A stretch of 64,000 nt of DNA from Clostridia bacterium. Its GTDB lineage: Bacteria > Bacillota > Clostridia > Oscillospirales > Acutalibacteraceae. The translations under genes and the position numbers were made by a program. The stretch covers positions 1 through 64,000 of the forward strand of contig JAFQXU010000051.1 of NCBI GenBank assembly GCA_017406805.1, in the 5' to 3' direction. The notes beneath the pieces are model-generated. The model saw nothing but the letters and a program-made list of their open reading frames with translations. It was not told where the DNA came from and did no database searches. Shown one piece after another: positions 32,940 to 42,922 of the stretch (its first letter is position 1; every line of letters begins with the position of its first letter).

Positions 32940-34143
32940 CTTTTTGATCTGCGCTTTCATCTTTCGTTTTGGTTTGGTCTTCAAAGTAGACCCTGTCTAC
33001 TTCTATTTGGGATTCGTAACTTTCGTCAAGCGTTTTTATTCCCAGTGCAAGGGAGCTTTTTATTTCTTCGTCTGTTTTTGGTATATCATAAGGTACAGAA
33101 ACATGAAATATCAAATTCACTTTGGTACCTGGTACTATACGTAAGTCGTAAACTTTTGCATTTTCGTGAATTATTTTAACAAGATTAGAGATTTTTTCTC
33201 TTATAAGTTGAACGTTAACATCGTTTGTTACAATTGGGTCCATGTGAATAATTGCGCTACAGCCAAATTTTTCTTTTAATTTTTTCTCCATTAAATCAAT
33301 TTCTTCATGCAGTTCTATGATGTTTTTTTCTGCAGGCATTTCCGCGTGCATGGAAATCATACTTTTTCCGGGGCCGTAATTATGAACCATAAGCTCATGA
33401 ATTCCGATTATATTTGGCGAGGATAAAACTAAATCGGTTATTTCTTTTACAAACTCGGGGTCAGGGGATTGACCAATAAGCGGGCTTAGAGTTTCTTTAA
33501 TTAGTCCAACACCCGTAAATATTATAAACAAAGATACTAAAATACCCGAATATGCGTCAACGGAAATGCCGGTGAAATACGTTATTGCCATTCCGAATAA
33601 TATTGTAACGGTTACGGCGGCATCGCCCAAAGAATCAAATGTTGCGGCCTTAAGTGCTGTTGAGTTTATTATTTTGCCTATTTTTGTGTTAAAAAATCCG
33701 AGTAAAATTTTGATAAAAAGCGAAAAAACAAGTATTAATGTGGGAAGTAATTGTATTGAAACAGGTTCAGGGTTGAATATTTTTTCAATAGATGATTTTG
33801 TGAATTCTATACCCATAAAAATTATTGCAATAGAAACAATTAATCCCGAAATATATTCTATTCTTCCGTAGCCAAAAGGGTGGTCTTTGTCTGCGGGATT
33901 GTTTGAGGCTTTAAAGCAAATAAGAGTTACAAGTGAAGAAATAGCATCTGAAAGGTTATTAAAAGCGTCTGCGCTTATTGCAATGGATGAAGTTATTACT
34001 CCGGCAAAAAACTTGCCAGAAAATAATAGTAGATTTCCAAATATTCCTACAAGTCCGCTTAACATACCAAGCCTTTTTCGTACGGATAAATCCTCGGGGG
34101 TTTCATTTTTAATACCATATTTTTTTATAATGTAATTTATCAT
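32932..34143 (-). CDS. Cation diffusion facilitator family transporter
   Basis: 403 residues with about six membrane segments and a soluble C-terminal domain. The metal-site sequence ISADAFNNLSDAISSL and the second AATFDSLGDAAVTV are typical of CDF (ZnT/FieF) exporters of zinc, iron or manganese. The C-terminal ferredoxin-like domain includes IHELMVHNYGPGKSMISMHAEMP. A long ~110-residue tail extends it. Translationally coupled to tadA. Confidence 0.9.
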   Translation of the reverse strand: MINYIIKKYGIKNETPEDLSVRKRLGMLSGLVGIFGNLLLFSGKFFAGVITSSIAISADAFNNLSDAISSLVTLICFKASNNPADKDHPFGYGRIEYISGLIVSIAIIFMGIEFTKSSIEKIFNPEPVSIQLLPTLILVFSLFIKILLGFFNTKIGKIINSTALKAATFDSLGDAAVTVTILFGMAITYFTGISVDAYSGILVSLFIIFTGVGLIKETLSPLIGQSPDPEFVKEITDLVLSSPNIIGIHELMVHNYGPGKSMISMHAEMPAEKNIIELHEEIDLMEKKLKEKFGCSAIIHMDPIVTNDVNVQLIREKISNLVKIIHENAKVYDLRIVPGTKVNLIFHVSVPYDIPKTDEEIKSSLALGIKTLDESYESQIEVDRVYFEDQTKTKDESADQKDE

Positions 34144-34215
34144 TTTTTTACAGATTTTTTAAATTTATCTGCGTTTACACCTCTTTATAGTATAATTTAG
34201 TAAATTATTATACTA

Positions 34216-35337
34216 TTATTTCAAAGGTTTGTTAAGTGAATTTTTTGTATTTTTAGAATTTTTTCTTTTATATTTAATAAATTCGTATGTAAAATATCCT
34301 ATAACTACAAGCATCACTGTGCTTAAAATTATAATTAAATATATTTTTTGATTGTTGTTTTCATTTTTAATTATTTCATTTTCGCTGTTATTATCGTTTT
34401 CTTCTTCATTATCAAGATCATCATCGTCATCGTCAAATTCGTCGCCATATTGCAAGCTTTTCTTTTTGCGAGTTCCTTTTTTGCTTGATTTTTCAGATTT
34501 GTTACTACCTTTACTATTTTTTGAACCGCTTTTTGAATCTGTTTTATCGGCACGATTTACTTTTACAATGTAAATTGTTTTGTCTTTTCTGTTTGAAACC
34601 GTTATTCTTATTGTGGTTGTGTTTCCTGCGGTTTCAAGTTTTCTTCTGCTTATTTTTACGCTAGCATCGCTTTCTTGTGGCTCTGCTTTTAATTCCAAAT
34701 ACCGAATGTTTTCGTCTACGTTGATGGTGTATTCAAATATATTAGGGTCAAAAGAAGGCGAAAGCGTACCGATTTCCGGGGTAATACTTTTTAATTTGCA
34801 GCCGGATTTATTCTTTTGATTTTTTATTATTTCGGGTGGTAAAGAAGAATTTCCATTGGAAGACACATTTATTTGCGCGCTGCTTTCGTGAACAAGTTTA
34901 TTCCAAAGGTAAAATTTAGAGGACACGGAATATTGGCCGCGTGGTGCACTGTCTTTTACGAAAAGAACAATATTCCCCAGAGGAAATTCTCTGTCTTTAA
35001 AGGTAATATCTATTCTTTTGGGAAAATTTGATATAGTGAGCGATAAATCGTTTTCTTTAATTTTAAAATCCTTTTCTGAAAACGGGGAATTGCATTCAAG
35101 TTTTTTAAATCCAAAAATATTATGATTATAATCAAGCTCAAGTTTAAACGGCTTTGAAAAATTATAGCCGGTAATTTTTTCAATAGATATAGGTATGCGG
35201 ACTTCACTTTTAGGGGTAAAAGTTCCTTCCGGATTTTTTTCGATTTTCACTGAAAATTCAGCTGCACTTACGGCGGTTAAACTGAGCAAAAAAATTATTA
35301 ATGCAAAGATAGATTTAAAAAAATTTTTGCGTATCAT
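34216..35337 (-). CDS. Membrane-anchored surface protein with a cadherin-like beta-sandwich domain
   Basis: 373 residues. A signal peptide (SIFALIIFLLSLTAVSAAEF) is followed by a cohesin-like beta domain (30-155) and a cadherin-like beta-sandwich repeat (LKSITPEIGTLSPSFDPNIF through YIVKVNRAD, ~180-265). A basic Ser/Lys linker and an acidic stretch (DEFDDDDDDLDNEEENDN) lead to a C-terminal membrane helix (IYLIIILSTVMLVVIGYF) and a basic tail. This is the layout of an extracytoplasmic protein anchored by its C-terminus. Function unknown. Confidence 0.75.
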   Translation of the reverse strand: MIRKNFFKSIFALIIFLLSLTAVSAAEFSVKIEKNPEGTFTPKSEVRIPISIEKITGYNFSKPFKLELDYNHNIFGFKKLECNSPFSEKDFKIKENDLSLTISNFPKRIDITFKDREFPLGNIVLFVKDSAPRGQYSVSSKFYLWNKLVHESSAQINVSSNGNSSLPPEIIKNQKNKSGCKLKSITPEIGTLSPSFDPNIFEYTINVDENIRYLELKAEPQESDASVKISRRKLETAGNTTTIRITVSNRKDKTIYIVKVNRADKTDSKSGSKNSKGSNKSEKSSKKGTRKKKSLQYGDEFDDDDDDLDNEEENDNNSENEIIKNENNNQKIYLIIILSTVMLVVIGYFTYEFIKYKRKNSKNTKNSLNKPLK

Positions 35338-35421
35338 GAAATTCCTTCTTTCAAAAAATATAAATTTTTATTAAAATAGAATATGATGAAAAATATTATT
35401 TAAAAAAGGTGGTTGATTTTA

Positions 35422-36198
35422 ATGTCAAATTTAATTAGTTTCTTGTTTAACTCCACAGTAATGTTTTGGCTGGAGAGAATATTTTTTGCAGGGCTTATAC
35501 TCTTTATCGGCTGGTGGCTTATAAATAGGTTTAGCAAAGTTTACCTTGTGTTTTTTCAAAAAGCTTCGCTCGATAAAGGGCTTGTTTCATTTTTTGATTC
35601 CGTGATCAGGTTTTTACTGCGCCTTCTTTTGTTTGTGGGGGTTCTAGATTTTTTAGGGTTTAAAACAACGTCAATTGTTGCCGCAATCGGTGCTTCTTTT
35701 ATTGCAATTGGAATTTCCCTTAAAGACAGCCTTGCAAACGTTGTAAGCGGAATAATTCTTATAATAAATAAGCCTGTTCACGCGGGGGATTATGTTGAGT
35801 TTGACGGTATTAAAGGAAAAATTATAAAAATAGAAATGCTGTTTTCTTTTGTTCAGCCTTCGGAAGAAGATAAAGTTATAGTAGTGCCAAACAGCAAACT
35901 TATATCCAGCAACATACTGAGGAAAAGCGAATACAACTGGGAATCAATTAAGACTTACGAAGAAGTTTTACCAAATTCAAAAGTAAAAGACTTTAAAAAG
36001 TACTTGGAAAAAGAAATTTTTCTAAGCAAAAACATCTTGCAAATACCCGCTCCCGAGATAACTATTGAAAATAAAGAGGATAAAATCGGTATTACTTTGA
36101 ATTTATGGTGCGAATCGCAAAATAAAAAAGAGGCGCAAAAAGAAATAGAAAAAATAAAAGAAAAATTTCACAAAAAATATGATATAAAACTTTCTTAA
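35422..36198 (+). CDS. Small-conductance mechanosensitive channel (MscS family)
   Basis: 258 residues from the ATG behind AAAAAGGTGGTTG. Three N-terminal membrane segments lead to the pore-lining helix (FIAIGISLKDSLANVVSGI), the beta domain (GDYVEFDGIKGKI) and the cytoplasmic alpha/beta domain. MscS channels open under membrane tension to release solutes during osmotic downshock. It is divergent from the surface-protein gene. Confidence 0.9.
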   Translation: MSNLISFLFNSTVMFWLERIFFAGLILFIGWWLINRFSKVYLVFFQKASLDKGLVSFFDSVIRFLLRLLLFVGVLDFLGFKTTSIVAAIGASFIAIGISLKDSLANVVSGIILIINKPVHAGDYVEFDGIKGKIIKIEMLFSFVQPSEEDKVIVVPNSKLISSNILRKSEYNWESIKTYEEVLPNSKVKDFKKYLEKEIFLSKNILQIPAPEITIENKEDKIGITLNLWCESQNKKEAQKEIEKIKEKFHKKYDIKLS

Positions 36199-36257
36199 GT
36201 TTATTATAACATATTTTTAAATTATATTCAACTTTTTTAAAAATGGAGAATTACTTT

Positions 36258-36812
36258 ATGAAAATTGACACATTTTCAGCAGGAGTTGCCCCCGGCGGCC
36301 TCAGAAACATTCAAGAAATAAAAATTCTTATATGCTATATTTTTGACAAAATAAATACTCCCCTAAGAAAATCAGATGTTTCTGCGATACTTCAAAATTA
36401 CTCTTTGGCAAATTATTTTGAAGCAAGCCAGGCCTTTTCGCAAATGGTTTTAAATAAAAATTTATCAGTAGACCCCGAAGACAACAATTACTATGTAATT
36501 ACTCCAAGCGGAAAAATGATTTCCGAGGAGCTTGGAGACAACTTGCCACTAACCGTTAGAGAGAACGCCCTAAAAAGCGCCGAAGCATACTTGAAAAGAT
36601 TAAAAACCGAAAAAGAAAATACGGTTAATATTAAAAAAACACCGGTTGGGTATACTGTGAATTGCAAAGTTTCGGGCGGAGAATTCAATATGCTGGAAAT
36701 CAAGCTTTACGCTCCGGATATTACAGCGGCCACTGTGATAAAGAATAATTTTTATAAAATGCCGGAAAAAATATACGAAAGTGTTGTTTCTATGCTTACA
36801 AAAGAAAATTAG
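36258..36812 (+). CDS. DUF4364-family protein
   Basis: 184 residues from the second ATG of the frame, 9 bases behind GGAGA. The N-terminal winged-helix-like part (EIKILICYIFDKINTPLRKS, LANYFEASQAFSQM) matches DUF4364, a clostridial family of unknown function thought to bind nucleic acid. The C-terminal half is a small beta-rich domain. No further role can be read from the sequence. Confidence 0.75.
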   Translation: MKIDTFSAGVAPGGLRNIQEIKILICYIFDKINTPLRKSDVSAILQNYSLANYFEASQAFSQMVLNKNLSVDPEDNNYYVITPSGKMISEELGDNLPLTVRENALKSAEAYLKRLKTEKENTVNIKKTPVGYTVNCKVSGGEFNMLEIKLYAPDITAATVIKNNFYKMPEKIYESVVSMLTKEN

Positions 36813-36822
36813 CGCATAAAAC

Positions 36823-36852
36823 TTGACACCGCTTTGCTTTAGTATATATAAT
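36823..36852 (+). promoter_or_regulatory. Promoter of the rlmN-PP2C-kinase operon
   Basis: TTGACA (36823-36828) and TATAAT (36847-36852) with 18 bases between them, then TGGAGGTGC, lie before the rlmN start at 36899. Confidence 0.8.
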
Positions 36853-36898
36853 ACGATTAGGGATATATGTTGCCGTGTTTGGAGGTGCATAGCCTTAA

Positions 36899-37942
36899 AT
36901 GGATAAAATTGATATAAAATCTATGACGGCTCGGGAAATAGAGCAAAGCTTTTTGCCAAATTTCACCGAATCGTTTAGAGCAAAGCAAGTCTATGGCTGG
37001 CTTGTAAAAGGTGTTTCTTCATTTGAAGAAATGTCTAATATCCCTCAAAAATTAAAAGATTTTTTAAATCAAAATTATTTTATAGCAAGTGTAAAAATTA
37101 AAAGCAAAAAAATTTCTTTGGACGGAACAATAAAGTATCTTTTTGAACTTTATGACGGCCAGCTTATCGAAGCAGTGGTTATGAAATATAATCACGGATA
37201 TTCGATGTGCTTGTCAACGCAGGTAGGGTGCAAAATGGGTTGTGCGTTTTGTGTTACCGGGAAAGGCGGATTTGCCCGCAATTTAATGCCTTCGGAAATG
37301 ATTTCGCAGATAAAAACTGCCGAAAAAGAAGAAAATATAAAAATATCAAATATTGTTCTTATGGGAATGGGAGAGCCTTTAGATAATTACGACAATGTAG
37401 TAAAATTTTTAAAGCTGGTTTCTTCAAAAGACAATTTAAATATCGGCATGAGGCACATCTCACTTTCAACTTGTGGTATAGTGGACAAAATATATAAACT
37501 TGCCGAAGAAAAATTGCAGCTTACGCTTTCTATTTCACTTCATGCACCAAATGATGAAATTCGAAATAAAATAATGCGAATTAATCGCCGCTATAATTTG
37601 AAAGAATTGATTGATGCCTGCAAATATTACATCAAAATCACCGGAAGAAGAATTTCGTTTGAATATATAATGATAAAAAATGTTAACGATTCAGCAAAAT
37701 GTGCAGTTGAGCTGGCAAAACTTTTAAAAAACATGATTTGCCATGTTAATTTAATTCCACTTAATAAATCGGATATAGTGGAAGGGTTTAGCCCAAGCGG
37801 CAAAGCACAGGTCTATTTGTTTCAAAACACACTGGAAAAGGCCGGAATAACCGCCACAGTAAGAAGAACACTGGGAAAAGATATCGAAGCGGCTTGCGGC
37901 CAATTAAAAGGAAAGTACAAAGAAGCGGAGGGCAAAGATTAA
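36899..37942 (+). CDS. rlmN: Dual-specificity RNA methyltransferase RlmN
   Basis: 347 residues. A radical-SAM enzyme that methylates C2 of A2503 in 23S rRNA and A37 of some tRNAs. The cluster motif is CKMGCAFCVTG. The two conserved methyl-transfer cysteines are in the region MRHISLSTCGIV and near the end in EAACGQL. It starts the usual rlmN-stp-kinase operon; the PP2C gene begins 1 base after its stop. Confidence 0.95.
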   Translation: MDKIDIKSMTAREIEQSFLPNFTESFRAKQVYGWLVKGVSSFEEMSNIPQKLKDFLNQNYFIASVKIKSKKISLDGTIKYLFELYDGQLIEAVVMKYNHGYSMCLSTQVGCKMGCAFCVTGKGGFARNLMPSEMISQIKTAEKEENIKISNIVLMGMGEPLDNYDNVVKFLKLVSSKDNLNIGMRHISLSTCGIVDKIYKLAEEKLQLTLSISLHAPNDEIRNKIMRINRRYNLKELIDACKYYIKITGRRISFEYIMIKNVNDSAKCAVELAKLLKNMICHVNLIPLNKSDIVEGFSPSGKAQVYLFQNTLEKAGITATVRRTLGKDIEAACGQLKGKYKEAEGKD

Positions 37943-37943
37943 A

Positions 37944-38672
37944 ATGAAAATTTACAGCAAAACAGATATTGGTAAAACTAGAAGCAGTAACCAAGATGCA
38001 GTTAAAACAGGTAAAATTTCTGATAGTCTGGCGTGGTCGGTTGTTTGTGACGGAATGGGTGGTGTTGCCGGCGGAGATGTAGCAAGCGACATTGCAGTTT
38101 TAACGATTTCTTCTTATTTAAATGAGAAATTAAGTGGTGAAAACGAGCCGGAAGAAATCAAAAAAATAATATGCGAGGCTGTAAACAGTGCCAATGATGC
38201 GATTTATTTAAAGTCTCAAGAGGACACGAGCCTAAAAAATATGGGGACAACGGTTATACTTTGCGTTTTAAGCGGTGATGACCTTTATGTTGCTCATGTG
38301 GGCGACAGTAGAGCATATTTAGTGGGCGAAAATAATATAAATCAAATTACCACCGACCACTCAATGGTTCAAGAAATGCTTAGCAGCGGGAAAATAACTG
38401 TTGACGAAGCTAAAAATCATCCGCAAAAGAATGTGATAACCAGAGCTTTGGGTGTAAGCGACGAAGTGCAAGTGGATTACAAGCAGCTAAAAATAAAGCC
38501 CGGCAATTTGGTTATTTTATGCACTGACGGGCTTACAAATCATGTGGAAGAAAACAAAATTTATGAAATCTGCAAAGAAACTGAGCTTTCTCAGTTGCCG
38601 CAGCGTCTGATTGACGAAGGAAATGAAAATGGCGGAACAGATAATATAACCGTTTCGGTTATTAAGTATTAG
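37944..38672 (+). CDS. stp: PP2C-family serine/threonine phosphatase
   Basis: 242 residues. The PP2C metal-binding motifs are present: TRSSNQDAVKTG, VCDGMGGVAGGDVAS, VGDSRAYL and GGTDNITV. It reverses the phosphorylations made by the PASTA kinase encoded next (46 bases downstream), balancing control of wall synthesis and growth. The pairing is standard in Gram-positives. Confidence 0.94.
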   Translation: MKIYSKTDIGKTRSSNQDAVKTGKISDSLAWSVVCDGMGGVAGGDVASDIAVLTISSYLNEKLSGENEPEEIKKIICEAVNSANDAIYLKSQEDTSLKNMGTTVILCVLSGDDLYVAHVGDSRAYLVGENNINQITTDHSMVQEMLSSGKITVDEAKNHPQKNVITRALGVSDEVQVDYKQLKIKPGNLVILCTDGLTNHVEENKIYEICKETELSQLPQRLIDEGNENGGTDNITVSVIKY

Positions 38673-38717
38673 TTTTAAATGTTATAAAATTTATTATGGA
38701 CAAGGAGAAAAAGTACC

Positions 38718-40718
38718 ATGGATAAATATACAGGTAAAAGATTAGACGCAAGATATGAAATTCAAGAATTAATCGGTGTTGGTGGCATGGCGGTAGTATA
38801 CCGTGCTTACGATATAATTGAAGATAAGATAGTGGCCATAAAAATACTTAAAGATGAATTTTTAGGCAACAAAGAATTTATAAGGCGCTTTAAAAACGAA
38901 TCCAAAGCCATCGCAGTGCTTTCTCACCCAAATATTGTAAAAGTTTACGATGTAAGCTTTGGCACCAAAATTCAGTATATAGTAATGGAATATATTGAAG
39001 GCACCACTTTGAAGGAATATATTTCAAATCAAAAAGTAATAAATTGGAAAGACGCTGTTTATTTTGTTCATCAAATCCTTTCTGCGCTTATTCATGCACA
39101 TGGAAAGGGCGTAATTCATCGTGATATAAAGCCCCAAAACATAATGCTTCTTAATGATGGGACGATTAAAGTCACGGATTTCGGAATAGCAAGATTTTCA
39201 CACAACGAAACTCAAACGATGACGGACAGAGCCATAGGTTCAGTTCATTATATTTCGCCGGAGCAAGCAAGAGGAAGCATTATTGACGAAAAAGCCGATT
39301 TATACTCGGTTGGTGTAATGCTTTACGAAATGATAACGGGTAAATTACCGTTTGAAGCGGATAACGCCGTATCGGTTGCAATTATGCAAATGCAAGCAAA
39401 CCCTAAACCTCCACGTGAGATTAACCCTAATATTCCAAAAGGTTTAGAGCAGATTATTCTTCACTCAATGGAAAAAGAATCTGCACATAGGTACGCATCT
39501 GCAGAGGAAATGCTCGGTGATATAGAAAAAATTGAAGATAACCCCGAAATAACTTTTGATTACAATTACTTTGTAGATGATAATCCAACAAAATACATCG
39601 ATAATATTGAAGGCATAAATAAAAACAAAACAAATTATGGCGACGGATATAATTACAAAGAAAAAGAAAAAAAGCAAAAAAACAAAGCCACTTTTATTGC
39701 CAGTGGTATTGCCGCAGCGGTAGCACTTTTGGCCCTTATATTCGTTTTTATAACGTTCTTTGGGTCTTGCGGAAATAGCTCTGCAAAAGATGTTGACGTG
39801 CCGAATTTTATAGGTATGCAGCTTTCGGAAGTGCAAAACAATCCTGAATATAAATTCGTTTGGAAAGTTGAATCTGTATATGATTCCACAAAACCTGAGG
39901 GTATAATTGTAGATCAAGATCCACTACCAGGATCAAAGAAAATAAAAGAAGATTCCACTATAGTGCTGAAAGTAAACAGTTCCGGAGTTTTAATAACCGT
40001 ACCTAATGTTGCCGGGCTTACTGAAGATGTGGCAAAATCCAAGCTTACAAACGCAGGGCTAAAGTATGATTTACTGATGATTGAAGATAATAATGTTAAA
40101 GAAGGCTATGTGGTTAGCGTTTCGCCGCAAGAGGGAAGTAAAGTTCCTTCCGATACCACAGTAAAACTTTATATAAGTAAAGGACCGTCAGAGGAAAAAG
40201 TAACTGTACCGGATGTGATTAACAAAACTTTATCTTCTGCAAAAAGTGAACTTTCTTCAGCAGGTTTAAAAGTTTCCGATAACATATCTTATGAAAACAG
40301 CGATAAACCTAAAGATACAGTTATATCCATGGATCCATTACCGGGAGTTTCCATAAATAAAGATTCAACCGTTAAACTTACGGTAAGTTCAGGGGTAAAA
40401 AGAGAAAAAACGCTAAGTGTATCGGTTGATTTACCGTCTGAAGTAACGCACGAAGTAACAGTTACAACGTATGTTGATGGGGTTTTGGAAGAAACAAAAA
40501 AAGTTGTGCCTTCTTACAACGGAACATATGTTTTCCAAATGAAAGGTACATCTGGTAAAAAAACAGTAAATGTAAATTTAGATGGGTCACAATACAGGGT
40601 TTATGAAGTCGATTTTGACGCTTCGTCAAACAATGTAAAGCGAATACGTTCATACAGCTATAAAGACAATTCTTCAAATAAACAAAATGATGATGAAAAT
40701 TCCGTCTACGGAAATTAA
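38718..40718 (+). CDS. prkC: PASTA-domain serine/threonine kinase
   Basis: 666 residues. Kinase domain 12-270 with Gly loop GVGGMAVVYRAYD, catalytic Lys42, HRDIKPQN (134-141) and DFG (154-156). A lysine-rich juxtamembrane linker leads to a membrane helix near 325-350 (ASGIAAAVALLALIFVFITF). Outside lie three PASTA domains (VDVPNFIGM, ITVPNVAGL, VTVPDVINK), then a Ser/Thr-rich tail. It senses muropeptides or lipid II and controls growth and germination. The ribosome GTPase gene rsgA usually follows, but here murA does. Confidence 0.95.
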   Translation: MDKYTGKRLDARYEIQELIGVGGMAVVYRAYDIIEDKIVAIKILKDEFLGNKEFIRRFKNESKAIAVLSHPNIVKVYDVSFGTKIQYIVMEYIEGTTLKEYISNQKVINWKDAVYFVHQILSALIHAHGKGVIHRDIKPQNIMLLNDGTIKVTDFGIARFSHNETQTMTDRAIGSVHYISPEQARGSIIDEKADLYSVGVMLYEMITGKLPFEADNAVSVAIMQMQANPKPPREINPNIPKGLEQIILHSMEKESAHRYASAEEMLGDIEKIEDNPEITFDYNYFVDDNPTKYIDNIEGINKNKTNYGDGYNYKEKEKKQKNKATFIASGIAAAVALLALIFVFITFFGSCGNSSAKDVDVPNFIGMQLSEVQNNPEYKFVWKVESVYDSTKPEGIIVDQDPLPGSKKIKEDSTIVLKVNSSGVLITVPNVAGLTEDVAKSKLTNAGLKYDLLMIEDNNVKEGYVVSVSPQEGSKVPSDTTVKLYISKGPSEEKVTVPDVINKTLSSAKSELSSAGLKVSDNISYENSDKPKDTVISMDPLPGVSINKDSTVKLTVSSGVKREKTLSVSVDLPSEVTHEVTVTTYVDGVLEETKKVVPSYNGTYVFQMKGTSGKKTVNVNLDGSQYRVYEVDFDASSNNVKRIRSYSYKDNSSNKQNDDENSVYGN

Positions 40719-40762
40719 AAATAAAAAATTTATAGAAATATTAGTAAAGAGGTGGAGGCGCT

Positions 40763-42052
40763 TTGGATAAATTAGTAATATCTGGAGGGCATAAATTAAA
40801 AGGAACAGTATCAATAAGTGGTGCTAAGAATGCGGCGGTGGCGATTTTGCCGGCGGCAATTCTCTCAGACGGCGTGTGCAGAATAGAAAACATTCCTGCA
40901 ATAAGCGATATTACGCTTATGTGCAGAATTCTAAGTGATATGGGCGCAAATATTAAAATGATAAATAAAAACACAATAGAAATTGACCCAACAAAAATGG
41001 TTTTTTGTGAAACGCCGAATGATTTAATGCGTGGAATGAGGGCATCATGTTATTTAATGGGTGCGCTTTTGGGTAAATTTTCTAAAGCAAGCGTATGTTT
41101 GCCCGGGGGATGTGACTTTGGCACAAGGCCTATTGATCAACATTTAAAAGGTTTTAAAGCTTTAGGTGCTGATTATGACATCAATGCAGGTGTTATTCAT
41201 GTGGAATGCAAAAAATTGGTTGGAACGCATATTTATTTAGACGTTGTATCAGTTGGCGCTACTGTAAATATAATGCTTGCAGCTGTAAAAAGTGAAGGCC
41301 TTACTGTTATTGAAAACGCAGCAAAAGAACCGCACATTGTTGATCTTGCTAACTTTTTGAACTGCATGGGTGCAGATATTTTTGGAGCAGGTACGGACGT
41401 TATAAAAATACGTGGCGTTGAAAAATTAAAAGGTGTAACATATTCTATAATACCCGACCAAATTGAAGCCGGCACGTACATGGCAGCCGCTGTGGCTACA
41501 AGGGGAGACGTTACAATTGAAAACGTAATTCCAAAACATTTGGAGTCCATTACAGCCAAACTGGAAGAAATGGGAGTAAATGTAGAAGCGTTTGATGAAT
41601 CTGTAAGGGTTTTTTGTAATAAATCATTGCAAAAATGCAATATCAAAACCATGCCACACCCGGGTTTCCCAACAGATATGCAGCCGCAAATAACTGCCCT
41701 CCTTTCCACCGTGGAGGGGACAAGCATAGTAAACGAAGCGGTTTGGGATAATAGATTTAGATATATCGAAGAATTAAGCCGCATGGGTGCAAAAATATCC
41801 GTTGATGGTAGGCTTGCAGTGGTTGAAGGAGTTAAAAAATTAACCGGCGCAAAAGTAAGCGCAACGGACCTTAGAGCCGGTGCAGCGCTTATAATAGCAG
41901 GGCTTTCGGCAAACGGAAAAACAACAATAGAAAATATAAACCATATTGAAAGAGGATATGAAAACATAGTAGAGAAATTAACAAATTTAGGTGCAGACAT
42001 AAAACACGTTTCTGATATATTTCCTGAGGAGGAAGAAGTTTCGGGAATTTAA
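40763..42052 (+). CDS. murA: UDP-N-acetylglucosamine 1-carboxyvinyltransferase (first copy)
   Basis: 429 residues from a TTG behind AGAGGTGGAGGC. MurA transfers enolpyruvate from PEP to UDP-GlcNAc, the first committed peptidoglycan step. SGAKNAAVAILPAA, the substrate loop LPGGCDFGTRPID and the HPGFPTDMQPQ motif are clear. A typical fosfomycin-target Cys would be expected around residue 115; here LPGGCDFG supplies it. A second paralog lies at 46241. Confidence 0.93.
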   Translation: MDKLVISGGHKLKGTVSISGAKNAAVAILPAAILSDGVCRIENIPAISDITLMCRILSDMGANIKMINKNTIEIDPTKMVFCETPNDLMRGMRASCYLMGALLGKFSKASVCLPGGCDFGTRPIDQHLKGFKALGADYDINAGVIHVECKKLVGTHIYLDVVSVGATVNIMLAAVKSEGLTVIENAAKEPHIVDLANFLNCMGADIFGAGTDVIKIRGVEKLKGVTYSIIPDQIEAGTYMAAAVATRGDVTIENVIPKHLESITAKLEEMGVNVEAFDESVRVFCNKSLQKCNIKTMPHPGFPTDMQPQITALLSTVEGTSIVNEAVWDNRFRYIEELSRMGAKISVDGRLAVVEGVKKLTGAKVSATDLRAGAALIIAGLSANGKTTIENINHIERGYENIVEKLTNLGADIKHVSDIFPEEEEVSGI

Positions 42053-42061
42053 AAATAAAAC

Positions 42062-42095
42062 TCGGTAAAGATAGAAAATCTTTATCGGGGATTTT
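42062..42095 (+). terminator. Terminator-like hairpin after the first murA
   Basis: CGGTAAAGAT pairs with ATCTTTATCG across an AGAAA loop, followed by GGGGATTTTT. It begins 10 bases past the stop. Confidence 0.7.
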
Positions 42096-42124
42096 TCTGC
42101 CAAAAAATAGTAGGAGGAATTAAA

Positions 42125-42922
42125 TTGATTAAAATTTGCCCGCTTTTTAGTGGGAGCAGCGGTAATTGTACTTATGCTGAATTTGAAGATAAAAAAGCAG
42201 TGATTATCGACTGCGGAAAAAGCGCAAAGCAAATTGAAAAATTATTGCATGAAAACAGCGTTGATATATCAAACGTAAAAGGGATTTTTATAACTCATGA
42301 GCATACGGATCATGTTTCTGGGTTAAAGGTTTTTTCAAAAAGGTATGGCATTAAAATTTACGGTTCAAAAGGCACCATAACAAATTTAAAAAGTAGGGGA
42401 ATAATAGAAGCCAAATCAGAATACCAAATTATCGAAAAAAAGGATATAGATTTAGGTTTTGCGTCATTAAAAGCGTTTTCAATATCACACGATTGTAACG
42501 AAGGTTTTGGTTTCGTTTTTACAAACAAAATCGGCGAAAAATTTGCAATGTGTACTGATTTAGGTTTTGTTTCAAACGAAGTAAAAAACGCTCTTACAGG
42601 TGCAAATATTGTAATGCTTGAGTCTAATCACGATGTAATGATGCTCCAAAACGGGCCTTACCCGTATTATTTAAAAAAGCGCATACTTTCCAGCGCGGGG
42701 CATCTTTCAAACCAATCTTGCGCGGAATTTTTGCCGCATCTCATTGACCACGGCACAAAAAATATAATTTTGGCGCATCTTAGTTCCCACAATAACATTC
42801 CCGAACTTGCGTTGGAAACGTCTGTGTGCCACCTTAGTAAATTTGGAATGTCTTTAAATAAAGATTTTCTTTTAAATGTTGCACCAAAAATAAACACACA
42901 AAAGCTAAGTTTTTCTATTTGA
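42125..42922 (+). CDS. walJ: Metallo-beta-lactamase-fold protein (YycJ/WalJ type)
   Basis: 265 residues from a TTG behind AGTAGGAGGAATTAAA. The metal-binding signature THEHTDHVSGL, LFSGSSGNCTYAEF at the start and the later HLSNQSCAEF and AHLSSHNN segments match the YycJ/WalJ hydrolases. In many Firmicutes this gene is beside walRK and affects wall homeostasis and DNA maintenance; walRK is not in this window. Its last bases overlap the convergent gene that ends at 42915. Confidence 0.85.
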   Translation: MIKICPLFSGSSGNCTYAEFEDKKAVIIDCGKSAKQIEKLLHENSVDISNVKGIFITHEHTDHVSGLKVFSKRYGIKIYGSKGTITNLKSRGIIEAKSEYQIIEKKDIDLGFASLKAFSISHDCNEGFGFVFTNKIGEKFAMCTDLGFVSNEVKNALTGANIVMLESNHDVMMLQNGPYPYYLKKRILSSAGHLSNQSCAEFLPHLIDHGTKNIILAHLSSHNNIPELALETSVCHLSKFGMSLNKDFLLNVAPKINTQKLSFSI